Below are positions 49,448 through 57,282 of a DNA stretch of 64,000 nucleotides, one piece after another. How positions within the stretch are numbered: the first letter of the stretch is position 1; each line of letters opens with the position of its first letter. Source of the DNA: Bacteroidetes bacterium HGW-Bacteroidetes-5. GTDB lineage: Bacteria; Bacteroidota; Bacteroidia; Bacteroidales; UBA932. The position numbers and the translations under genes are program-made. Below the pieces are notes generated by a model. It was not told where the DNA came from, did not search any database, and saw nothing but the letters and a program-made list of their open reading frames with translations. Where the stretch lies: the NCBI GenBank assembly GCA_002842515.1, contig PHDC01000001.1:620001-684000 (forward strand), read 5' to 3'.

Positions 49448-50268
49448 AATAAATCGGGTTTTTCCAGATAAGAGACTATGGTAAAAGGTTCTGTTTCATA
49501 ACTTAGTACCGTATGCAGAAGGCTATCTTTTAGAATATCCCTGTATCGGTACTCTTTACCGTCTATAAGGACACGGTTAGAGATTAGTCTCACTCCGTGG
49601 CTGTAATCTACATAGGTATTTATATGAACATTTGTAACCGGCTGAATGGGTTTCCCATCCTTTTTGTGCCATCCGTATATTGTTACGTGTCTTGTTCTGG
49701 CAGGGTCGGTCAGTTTAGAAGAGATAACTATATCCTTCTTTGTCCCGGCCACAAATACTCCGGGCTTTTTACCGGCGGCCTTAATTTGAGCCTGTATTAT
49801 CTTAGAGTGGTCGTAGAGAATATCGGGGGTTTCGTTTCTGTTACCTCTGGGGATAAAGTTAAAAGGTTCCAATTTCAGATTGGAGTTTATATAGATTATA
49901 TCCACCACCTTTGGTGTGGGCAGAGAGGCATCCATAGAATTTGCAACCCTCTGTGCTGTGAGCGGACCCATAGGTATAATAAAGTAGTCCTTCTCGTCTC
50001 CTATAGAGAGGTAATCCGGGGAGACAAAGATCACAACCCGTCTCTTTTTGCCGGCAGCATCTCTTTGATTGGTCGTTACGGGAACAAAATCGGTTAAAAA
50101 CCGTGGCATATTCCTGCCAATGAGCTCCTCTGCGATAAGAGTCTCCCTCTGCTCAAAGGAGAGTGTTCTCATCTTCTCGTAGAAAACAGAACCGCCTTTT
50201 GCCATCTGTGAGAAGAGAGGGCAAAAGGCGATTATTGCTAAAAATGAACAGATGAACCTATAGATCAT
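49444..50268 (-). CDS. Exported protein of unknown function coupled to the GH9 fusion
   Basis: This 274-residue protein has a signal peptide (1-20, ending LFSQ). Visible segments include VPVTTNQRDAAGKKRRVVIFVSPDYLSIG, YFIIPMGPLTAQRVANSMD, VVDIIYINSNLKLEP and HINTYVDYSHGVRLISNRVLIDG. I do not recognise a named family, though the SHGVR segment recalls conserved hypothetical proteins of Bacteroidota. Its stop codon overlaps the GH9 start (ATGA-type overlap), so translation is coupled and a shared glycan-related task is likely. The gene lies 20 nt after the HMA gene. Confidence 0.8.
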   Translation of the reverse strand: MIYRFICSFLAIIAFCPLFSQMAKGGSVFYEKMRTLSFEQRETLIAEELIGRNMPRFLTDFVPVTTNQRDAAGKKRRVVIFVSPDYLSIGDEKDYFIIPMGPLTAQRVANSMDASLPTPKVVDIIYINSNLKLEPFNFIPRGNRNETPDILYDHSKIIQAQIKAAGKKPGVFVAGTKKDIVISSKLTDPARTRHVTIYGWHKKDGKPIQPVTNVHINTYVDYSHGVRLISNRVLIDGKEYRYRDILKDSLLHTVLSYETEPFTIVSYLEKPDLL

Positions 50269-50288
50269 CTTATTACAAAATTAAAAGG

Positions 50289-50612
50289 TTATTTCTTAGG
50301 ACTCTCCGGAACTATCTCCTTTGCAGGATATCCAAGTTTATCAAGTGCTTTTGCAAGTGTCACTTTGTCTGTTTTATCTGAACTGTATAGAAACCAGATA
50401 GTCTGGGCTTCTAGGTCTATCTTCATATCTTTCACACCCTTTTCGTAAGGAAGTTTAGATTCAAGTTTTTTCTGGCAACTTGGGCAGTCCACAGGAACAG
50501 AGAATAGAACCTCTGCATCTGTTTTAGCTTTTTTAGTTTGAGCGTTGGCACTGCCTGCTGCAAATAACATTACAGACAGAATTGCAATTGTAATTAAATG
50601 AATTGTTTTCAT
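50289..50612 (-). CDS. Exported heavy-metal-associated (HMA) domain protein
   Basis: The 107-residue protein has a signal peptide (1-25, ending ANAQ) and one HMA fold (about 33-100) with the metal motif DCPSCQKKLESKL (Cys43, Cys46) and KIDLEAQTIWFLY. It would bind Cu(I) or a similar ion in the periplasm. It lies between the TonB receptor gene (47 nt gap) and the exported unknown. Confidence 0.92.
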   Translation of the reverse strand: MKTIHLITIAILSVMLFAAGSANAQTKKAKTDAEVLFSVPVDCPSCQKKLESKLPYEKGVKDMKIDLEAQTIWFLYSSDKTDKVTLAKALDKLGYPAKEIVPESPKK

Positions 50613-50659
50613 AATTGTATCTTTTGTAAAAATATTAAAAAAATGTTATAATTCGACTA

Positions 50660-52888
50660 TTATTTGAAAATTGTATATCTGAGTCCGGCATATACCTTTA
50701 TCCCCATTAGAGGGCCCCAGATTACTGTTGAGTTAAAGCCCTCACTATATGGGGTTTCTGCATTAATAATTGCGTGTTTTTGCCTGTAGTTAGATAGGTT
50801 CTCACCTCCGACATAGATGTCCATACCTTTGATTTTTTTGGTAACCTGTGCATAGAACATCATATAGACAGGTGAGTATCCACCCTCTTGATAAAATGAA
50901 GGCAATCTTGAGGGTCCGTTCAGCTGGGCAGTTACATCAAACGTCCACTTATTCATTCTTGTTGCATACTGAACATTAAATACCCCTTTGTACCTGCTTG
51001 TTAGCGGTTTCTCTACAAGGCCCTGCCCTTTTAGTGTAACCTTTGCGTCTGTGTAGCGGAATGTTGTAAGAATGGAGAGTCTCTCTATTGGCTCTACATT
51101 GAGGTCGAGTTGATATGTGTTGGTAAATGACCTCCCATCCAGATTATAGACCGAAATTTTTGAGAGATCATACTCCTGGTCTACAATTACCTGATTTCTG
51201 AAATCTGTTCTAAAGTAGTCAAAACTCAACGAGGCATCTTCAAGCCCCAATGGAAAGTATCCTGTTAAGTTTGCACCATAGGTCCAGGCATCTTCGATAT
51301 CCAGGTTTGACCCGGTCTCGACTCTTCTTCCTGTAGAGAGTACTCCAAGATTGTCCGGGATAACATTGGTAGAGCGAAATCCGCGTCCTCCAAGTGCACG
51401 GAAAATCAACTTCTCGTCAAATGCATATTTAATGTTGATTCTTGGTGCCGGAAGCCAGCCGTGATAGTTGTTATAATCCACTCTTACTCCTGTTACCACA
51501 GATATCTTCTCCCCGTTCGTATATGTGTACTCACCGTAAGCACCAACAGATTTCTCAAACCTGCCAGGATAAAGATCGTAAAAATTGCCTAAATAGTAAT
51601 CTCTGAAATGTTCGTTATAGTCATCTGCAGTTGCACTTAAACCGAGAGTGTATTTGTGGAAATCATTAATTTGATTCTGAAACATCAGGTTTGCAAAGAG
51701 CGAGTTCTGGGTTGCATTATAATCTTTCAGACCAAAATATGAGTCCAGCTTATGGTATGAGTAGTCTAATACAGCTGCAATATTCTTGGTATTTCCCGGA
51801 CTAAGTGGCACACCTATCTTAAAATATCCGTTTACACCTTTGTTTTTAATAGTTGAACCCCAACTATTGAGATTCCGTTCGGTATCCCTTTTAAATGCAG
51901 TCTGCCCGGCAAGTCTGTTATCGCTCAATGCTTTTATGCCAAAACGAATCTGCATCCCATTCTCTCCCAAATATAACCAGCGGTTGGAGAAATTAAACTG
52001 AAGTGATTGAGGTTCATCTCTGAATCCGTCGTGGTTACCGTCGTGATCCGAAGGGTCGGTAGAGAAGTGACCCAACATTACAGTGCTCCATTTATTATTC
52101 AACTGAATTGAGGAGGCGACATTTGCCTCAGTCCTTAGTGTATTGCTCAGGAATAGATTCAGGAAAAATGGCTCCTCTGTTGTAGGTTTACGATGCTCCA
52201 GGTTTATCTGCCCGGTTATTGCCTCTGTTCCGTTAATAACAGAGGATGGACCCTTGGCAATCTGAATGCTCTCCAGCCACTGTCCGGGAATATATGATAA
52301 TCCGAAAGGGGAGGCTATTCCGCGCATCACAGGCCTATTCTCATCCAGCATCTGGGTATAGATTCCGGAAAGCCCTAAAAGACGGATTTGACGAGCTCCT
52401 GTAATGGCATCTGAATAGCCTACAGTGACACTGGCACTATTCTCAAAACTCTCAGCCAGATTACAACAGGCCATTTTACAGAGACCTGCCGCAGATATAA
52501 CCTCTGTCTTTACAGAGGAGAGTTTAGATATATAGTTTCCCTGCTGCCTGGTAACCACTCTGGCTGCCTGAAGTTCCTCTCCCTCCTTTATAAGAAAATC
52601 TGCCTTATTTTCGCCTTTCCCTAAAATAATTGTGTCTCTGGTATGGCCTACAAATGTGGCAATAAGGGAGACAGTGTCGGTTTTTTTTCTGTCAAACGAG
52701 AAACGTCCTTTATCGTCAGATTCCAAAGCAATCTTACCCTCAAGCCAGTAAACAGAGGCATAAGCCATTGGTTCAACAGAACCATCCGGCTTCATAACAC
52801 GCACAGATCCGCTGACTGTTTGGGAGTATAGAGATAATCCGCTAAATAGTGTAAATAGAGTAAAAAATATTAATCTTTTATAGTTCAT
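50660..52888 (-). CDS. TonB-dependent receptor, probably metal-linked
   Basis: The 742-residue protein has a signal peptide (1-22), a carboxypeptidase-regulatory-like domain (about 25-105), a plug (about 115-235) and a 22-strand barrel. The plug has the KMACCNLAESFENSASV segment with a Cys pair and then GARQIRLLGLSGIYTQ and GQINLEHRKP, which recur in receptors found with HMA proteins. The neighbours (HYC_CC_PP protein and HMA protein) suggest uptake of copper or a metal complex, which is an inference from context. Confidence 0.92.
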   Translation of the reverse strand: MNYKRLIFFTLFTLFSGLSLYSQTVSGSVRVMKPDGSVEPMAYASVYWLEGKIALESDDKGRFSFDRKKTDTVSLIATFVGHTRDTIILGKGENKADFLIKEGEELQAARVVTRQQGNYISKLSSVKTEVISAAGLCKMACCNLAESFENSASVTVGYSDAITGARQIRLLGLSGIYTQMLDENRPVMRGIASPFGLSYIPGQWLESIQIAKGPSSVINGTEAITGQINLEHRKPTTEEPFFLNLFLSNTLRTEANVASSIQLNNKWSTVMLGHFSTDPSDHDGNHDGFRDEPQSLQFNFSNRWLYLGENGMQIRFGIKALSDNRLAGQTAFKRDTERNLNSWGSTIKNKGVNGYFKIGVPLSPGNTKNIAAVLDYSYHKLDSYFGLKDYNATQNSLFANLMFQNQINDFHKYTLGLSATADDYNEHFRDYYLGNFYDLYPGRFEKSVGAYGEYTYTNGEKISVVTGVRVDYNNYHGWLPAPRINIKYAFDEKLIFRALGGRGFRSTNVIPDNLGVLSTGRRVETGSNLDIEDAWTYGANLTGYFPLGLEDASLSFDYFRTDFRNQVIVDQEYDLSKISVYNLDGRSFTNTYQLDLNVEPIERLSILTTFRYTDAKVTLKGQGLVEKPLTSRYKGVFNVQYATRMNKWTFDVTAQLNGPSRLPSFYQEGGYSPVYMMFYAQVTKKIKGMDIYVGGENLSNYRQKHAIINAETPYSEGFNSTVIWGPLMGIKVYAGLRYTIFK

Positions 52889-52971
52889 AATAAATTCAAT
52901 AAAAATTGTTGATTGTTAATAATAGACTTAAAAACCAAAACATTAAGCCGTGATTTTTACTATTAAAAAAT

Positions 52972-53400
52972 CTACAATCTCCACTGAGATATATACGAAC
53001 AGATATTTTTTGAGTGTGGAATATCGGGGCCGTGGCGAATCTCGGTATATTTATACCCGAGCTGCAAATTAAAAAGAGCAACCTCTTCAAATGTAAAAAT
53101 TGCATTATCCAATACAGAAAAGTGTACCGGAGTATTTGAGGTTATCTCTACAATATTGTACTCCGAATCCAAATGGTGAATCTCAGTTTCACAGCAGTTG
53201 TTATCGTGTTTTGTCCCGGTACAGCTGCCGGAAGAGCATCCGCAATGAGAGTGAATATCGTCACAACTTGTGTTTGATGAGAGCAGTATAAGATCCCTTG
53301 TCCCCTCTTTAGAGCACACGTGAATACCAAATCCCGGACTGGTTACAAAGTAAGCAGATAGAATTAGAATACCTAGTGTATATTTAACAAGATTGGCCAT
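52972..53400 (-). CDS. HYC_CC_PP-type Cys/His-rich exported protein
   Basis: I use the ATG at 53400 (142 residues); the TTG at 53409 lies inside the promoter box. After a hydrophobic signal (about 6-22) come His27-x-Cys29, a cluster with His50, His52, Cys53, Cys55 and Cys60, a Cys69-Cys70 pair and a later Pro-containing tail. This fits the HYC_CC_PP family, found in Bacteroidota next to TonB receptors of this type. Metal binding is likely. Confidence 0.8.
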   Translation of the reverse strand: MANLVKYTLGILILSAYFVTSPGFGIHVCSKEGTRDLILLSSNTSCDDIHSHCGCSSGSCTGTKHDNNCCETEIHHLDSEYNIVEITSNTPVHFSVLDNAIFTFEEVALFNLQLGYKYTEIRHGPDIPHSKNICSYISQWRL

Positions 53401-53406
53401 ACGGGG

Positions 53407-53414
53407 CAAATATA
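53407..53414 (-). promoter_or_regulatory. -7 box for the metal/GH9 gene run
   Basis: TATATTTG on the minus strand fits TAnnTTTG and ends 7 nt before the ATG at 53400, so the message would be leaderless. It could drive all five genes to the terminator at 46947. Confidence 0.6.
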
Positions 53415-53433
53415 CAATAAAAAACAGAATCAG

Positions 53434-54720
53434 TTAAAAATTATTTTTTATCATATGCCTTACAGGATATAGGATTCTTTTAAGAACAGATGCATTGTCG
53501 GTAATGATTTCTCCCACACCGTGCATCTCCTCACTGAAATTTAGATCTAAAGAATAGTTGGTACGCAAACCTTCCGGAAACTCAACTCCTACAATATAGA
53601 CTCTCTCATTTCCGATGTTAGCCGGCAATAGAGAGATATTCTTTACCTCAACCTGAACCATTCCAAACTCCATATAGGGATAGCTGTCCAGTTTTACATT
53701 TACCTTTTGACCCGGCCTCACCTTACCGGCTCCTGCCATTGGTATAAATAGTTTTCCCGAAATCTTCTTCTCTTTTTCCGGAAGTACTGTAAAAACAATA
53801 TCTCCGCTGTGAACATTTTGATTCTCCTGCCAGTAGCTTGTAAATGAGATTACTCCGTCTACCGGGCTTATAAAGAGATTAAGCTGCTCCCACTCTCCAA
53901 GTTGTGACATAAGAATATCAAGATCGGCCTCAACTGCTCTTTTTAATCTATTATACCCCTCCTCTCTCTCCATCTCAAGATCCAGAATAGACTGTTCACC
54001 CTTAATGACTTCTACCCTGTTTCTGTTAAGCTCCTCTCTGGCACTCTCCAGCTGTTGACCTGCTGCAAGATAACTACTTCTGCTTCGATCAAAATCTTGC
54101 TGAGAGATTGCTTTCTGGTCAAAGAGAGACTTTTCGCGGTCAAACAAATTCTGGGCAATCTCATACTGATCTATTGCCATAGCCTCTTTTCTCTGAGCAA
54201 TCTTAAGCTGCCCTCTCTTTGCCTCTGTCTCCTGCCTCACCGAGTTTATCATCTTTCTGTGGTAATCAAGAGAGATGAAGGTTCTGTACTCTTTGAGACT
54301 CTTTACAAACTGACTGTAGGTTCCCTGAAGTTCGCCGAGAAGTAGTTTTTCCGGCAGAGGTGAGGATAGATTGAGATAGTTTGTGCAGATCTCCCTTACC
54401 TTTTGATAATCTTGGAAGGAGCCGGGGTTTTCAAGGATGGCTATCACCTCACCCCTCTTTATATACTCTCCGTTATCGGGGAATATACTCTGTATCCTCC
54501 CCGACCTTTTGGCAACCAGTTGTGCGGGGAGGTTTTCGGAAGTTATTACAATAGGTGCCTTGATAATATCCGGATATCTGAAAAATGCTGCACCTATAAG
54601 AATAAGTGAAAGGACAGAGGCCATAATTATACTGCCAATCCTTACCATCCACGAGGGTGGTCTGGAGAGTATGTCATTAACCTCGTCCGATCTTATTTCA
54701 AATTTGCGCTCATTAGACAT
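53434..54720 (-). CDS. HlyD-family membrane fusion protein of peptide exporter
   Basis: I use the ATG at 54720, giving 428 residues and an 8-nt overlap with the exporter stop. One membrane helix (about 28-50) is followed by a lipoyl half-motif (AKRSGRIQSIFPDNGEYIKRGEVIA), a long coiled-coil hairpin (about 120-275), the second lipoyl half (LFISPVDGVISFTSYWQENQNV) and beta-barrel domains. It would link the inner-membrane C39 exporter to a TolC-like channel, which is not encoded nearby. Confidence 0.92.
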   Translation of the reverse strand: MSNERKFEIRSDEVNDILSRPPSWMVRIGSIIMASVLSLILIGAAFFRYPDIIKAPIVITSENLPAQLVAKRSGRIQSIFPDNGEYIKRGEVIAILENPGSFQDYQKVREICTNYLNLSSPLPEKLLLGELQGTYSQFVKSLKEYRTFISLDYHRKMINSVRQETEAKRGQLKIAQRKEAMAIDQYEIAQNLFDREKSLFDQKAISQQDFDRSRSSYLAAGQQLESAREELNRNRVEVIKGEQSILDLEMEREEGYNRLKRAVEADLDILMSQLGEWEQLNLFISPVDGVISFTSYWQENQNVHSGDIVFTVLPEKEKKISGKLFIPMAGAGKVRPGQKVNVKLDSYPYMEFGMVQVEVKNISLLPANIGNERVYIVGVEFPEGLRTNYSLDLNFSEEMHGVGEIITDNASVLKRILYPVRHMIKNNF

Positions 54721-56905
54721 AAAGCTGGTTTTTAACAAGTTCGTAATATACACTTCCATTTGCAACAAGCTCTTTATGCGTGCCTTGCTCTATCATCATA
54801 CCTCTGTCGAGGACAATGATATTATCGGCATTTTTCACGGTGCTAAGGCGGTGCGCAACAACAACAACTGTACGGCCTTTGAAAAACTCATCGAGATTCT
54901 TCATAATATCTCGCTCATTCTTCGCATCGAGAGCATTAGTAGCTTCATCAAATATAATAAATTCAGGATCTTTGTAAACGGCTCTTGCAATGAGAATTCT
55001 CTGTTTCTGTCCCTGGCTTAATCCCAGCCCGTCCTGTCCTATCTTCGTATTATAGGAGAGTGGTAAAGACTCTACAAATTCTCGTATTTTGGCAGTTTCA
55101 ACTGCCTTTATTAATCTCTCTTTGTCAATGTTTTCATCTCCCGGGGCTATGTTTCGGGCAATAGTGTCGGAGAAGATATAACCATCCTGCATCACTACCC
55201 CGCAACGCTGCCTCCATTTACTCATACTTATAGATGAGAGGCGGTGGTCGCCGTAGCTGATATCTCCGGAGACAGGTTTATAAAAACCGAGTAAAAGCTT
55301 TATAAGTGTAGTCTTTCCACTTCCGCTCATACCTACGATAGCGGTTATTTTACCCGGAGGTATTGTGATATTGATCTTTTTTAAAACAAAAGGAGAGCCC
55401 GCACCCTCATATCGGAATGAGAGGTTATCCAGGTTGATTGGTTTGGATGTGGGGATATCAGAAAGAAGTGACTGGTCGGGGCTCTCCTCGTCGTTTTTTT
55501 CGTGCACCTCTGCCAATCTCTCAAGGCTCATTTTTGCATCCTGTGAGTTGCGTATAAAGCCTATAACATTGGATATAGGTGCATTAAGTTGTCCAATAAT
55601 ATACTGTACAGAGAGCATCATACCTAATGTAAGCTCCCCGCTTATGACAGATGAGGCTGCCAATACAGTTATGAGTATATTTTTAAGCTGATTGATAAGG
55701 GTTCCCCCGGCCTCCTGGTACTGACCAAGTGCCAGACCCTTAATATTGAGCTTGAATAGCCTTGCTTGTATATGTTCCCACTCCCATCTCTTCTGCTCTT
55801 CACAGGAGTTGAGTTTAATCTCCTGCATTCCGGCAATAAGCTGTATAATAGAGCTTTGGTTTGCAGCGTTTTGTGTAAAAGTTCTATTATCAAGTTCTCT
55901 TCGTTTTCGCATAAAGAGTAGAACCCACCCCACATAGATTAGGGATGCAAAGAGGAAAACCAAAAAGATTGTGACGCTGTAATAAAGAAGAACTACCCCG
56001 AAAATCAAGATGTTAACCATAGAGAAGAGCACTGTGAGTGAAGATCCCGTGAGAAAACTCTGAATTCTTTTGTGATCTCCTATTCTTTGAAGCAAGTCTC
56101 CGGTCATTCTGGTATCGAAAAAACCAATTGGTAGTCTCATCAACTTACTCAGAAAATCCGAAATCAGAGATATATTTATTCTGGTCCCTAAATGCAATAG
56201 AATCCACCCCCGGATAAAATCTACAAGGGCAGAACTGATTGTTAACATAAGCTGGGCAAGCAGAATAAGCCATATAAAGCCGATGTCTCTGGTGCCGATA
56301 CCGATGTCTACAATGCTTTGTGTTAAAAAAGGAAATATCAGCTGAATAATACTACCGGCAAGAAGCCCGATTATCAGCTGTATAATAAGTTTTTTATGAG
56401 GTTTAAGGTATGAGAGCAAAAAACGAAACCCTTTTGGGTCTATTTTGTCCCCCGGCTCCTCATAGAATTTTGGTGTAGGTTCAAGAAAAAGTGCAATACC
56501 TCTCCCTTCACCGTTTAAAACAGTGCTGAACCAGGATTTTTTAAACTCCTCCGGGCTTAGTTTTACAAGTCCGGTTGACGGGTCGGCAATAAGCATCTTT
56601 ATCTTATCTCCCTTCCCTTTTACTCCGTAAAGAACTACAAAGTGATTTTGGTTCCAGTGAACAATTGCCGGCAGGGTTGCTTTGCGTAACTCATCGAATG
56701 AGAGTCTTGCCCCAAGGGTTCTTAGCCCTATCCCTTCTGCCGCTTTGCTGATTCCTAACAGATTAACTCCAACTCTTCCTTTTTCGCATCTCTCTCTTAA
56801 GCTCTCCATATTGTAATGACGCCCATAATAGTTGGCAACCATTCTAAGCGCTGCCGGACCACAATCTGTTGCATCTATCTGAGAGAAAAATTTAAAAGTC
56901 TTCAA
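54713..56905 (-). CDS. Peptidase-containing ABC exporter (C39 peptidase, PCAT type)
   Basis: The 730-residue protein fuses a C39 cysteine peptidase (1-140: Gln9 and Cys15 in SQIDATDCGPAAL, His in NHFVVLYGV, Asp in IADPSTG), a six-helix membrane domain (about 165-445) and an ATPase (about 480-730: VGMSGSGKTTL, LSQGQKQRILIARA, FIIFDEATNALD). Such exporters cut leaders after Gly-Gly and export the peptide. The only start in frame is TTG at 56905. The gene lies downstream of the Gly-Gly peptide gene on the same strand. Confidence 0.95.
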   Translation of the reverse strand: MKTFKFFSQIDATDCGPAALRMVANYYGRHYNMESLRERCEKGRVGVNLLGISKAAEGIGLRTLGARLSFDELRKATLPAIVHWNQNHFVVLYGVKGKGDKIKMLIADPSTGLVKLSPEEFKKSWFSTVLNGEGRGIALFLEPTPKFYEEPGDKIDPKGFRFLLSYLKPHKKLIIQLIIGLLAGSIIQLIFPFLTQSIVDIGIGTRDIGFIWLILLAQLMLTISSALVDFIRGWILLHLGTRINISLISDFLSKLMRLPIGFFDTRMTGDLLQRIGDHKRIQSFLTGSSLTVLFSMVNILIFGVVLLYYSVTIFLVFLFASLIYVGWVLLFMRKRRELDNRTFTQNAANQSSIIQLIAGMQEIKLNSCEEQKRWEWEHIQARLFKLNIKGLALGQYQEAGGTLINQLKNILITVLAASSVISGELTLGMMLSVQYIIGQLNAPISNVIGFIRNSQDAKMSLERLAEVHEKNDEESPDQSLLSDIPTSKPINLDNLSFRYEGAGSPFVLKKINITIPPGKITAIVGMSGSGKTTLIKLLLGFYKPVSGDISYGDHRLSSISMSKWRQRCGVVMQDGYIFSDTIARNIAPGDENIDKERLIKAVETAKIREFVESLPLSYNTKIGQDGLGLSQGQKQRILIARAVYKDPEFIIFDEATNALDAKNERDIMKNLDEFFKGRTVVVVAHRLSTVKNADNIIVLDRGMMIEQGTHKELVANGSVYYELVKNQLYV

Positions 56906-56940
56906 AGTTCACTATTCTTTTAGAGTCAATAATCACCACA

Positions 56941-57001
56941 AACATAATAAAAATTATGTTGCCTTCCAAGCTTACATTCTGATTTTCAGCGTTTTGTAAG
57001 C
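56941..57001 (-). promoter_or_regulatory. Two hairpins between peptide gene and exporter
   Basis: AACATAAT-AAAA-ATTATGTT (56941-56960) is a perfect 8-bp hairpin. GCTTACA (56970-56976) pairs with TGTAAGC (56995-57001), with a further inner CTGA/TCAG. Both lie in the 122-nt gap downstream of the peptide stop. They could cause partial termination or protect the short message. Confidence 0.45.
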
Positions 57002-57027
57002 AAACTGGCAAGAAATCTTAAATTTCC

Positions 57028-57177
57028 TTAATTTCCTGGTTCGCTATCATCAAGGTCTTCCTTAATAATAATGTAGAAAACATTACCGTGTTCGTCAGTT
57101 ATTCTAACTACTCTTTCTAGACCGCCTACCACATTAATCATCTCTTGATCATTCAGTTTTTCAAATGTTGTTTCCAT
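57028..57177 (-). CDS. Double-glycine leader peptide, secreted bacteriocin or signal
   Basis: A 49-codon frame opens at ATG 57177. The first 19 residues (METTFEKLNDQEMINVVGG) form a typical Gly-Gly leader: an acidic amphipathic helix with LNDQEM and hydrophobic spacing before GG. The predicted mature part has 30 residues, acidic, no Cys, with LERVVRITDEHGNVFYIIIK in front and DLDDSEPGN behind. The C39 exporter and fusion protein follow on the same strand and a histidine kinase and regulator start in the other direction. A class II bacteriocin or ComC-like signal are both possible. No immunity gene is seen. Confidence 0.82.
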   Translation of the reverse strand: METTFEKLNDQEMINVVGGLERVVRITDEHGNVFYIIIKEDLDDSEPGN

Positions 57178-57235
57178 AACTTTTTTGTTTTTAGTTGTTG
57201 TTGTTTTGCATTACAAATAAATTAATAATATTTGT

Positions 57236-57243
57236 TAGATTTG
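57236..57243 (+). promoter_or_regulatory. -7 box for the histidine kinase-regulator genes
   Basis: TAGATTTG fits TAnnTTTG. Transcription would begin near 57249, which rules out the TTG codons at 57232 and 57241 as starts and favours the ATG at 57283. Confidence 0.55.
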
Positions 57244-57277
57244 CACACAGAATGCATACAGAATGCTGACAATTTGC
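57242..57277 (+). repeat. Repeats with 11-bp period in the kinase promoter region
   Basis: ACAGAATGC occurs twice (57247-57255, 57258-57266), followed by ACAATTTGC (57269-57277), and preceded by TTTGC ending at 57244. The TGC ends are at 57244, 57255, 57266 and 57277, exactly 11 bp apart. This is the phasing of tandem sites for OmpR-type regulators. Confidence 0.55.
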
Positions 57278-57282
57278 TGAAA

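Noticed and set aside
54437-55021. Long plus-strand open frame (194 codons) opposite the ABC exporter and HlyD genes
   Set aside because: It is antisense to two well-conserved genes and its translation has no family features; it exists only because of codon use on the other strand.
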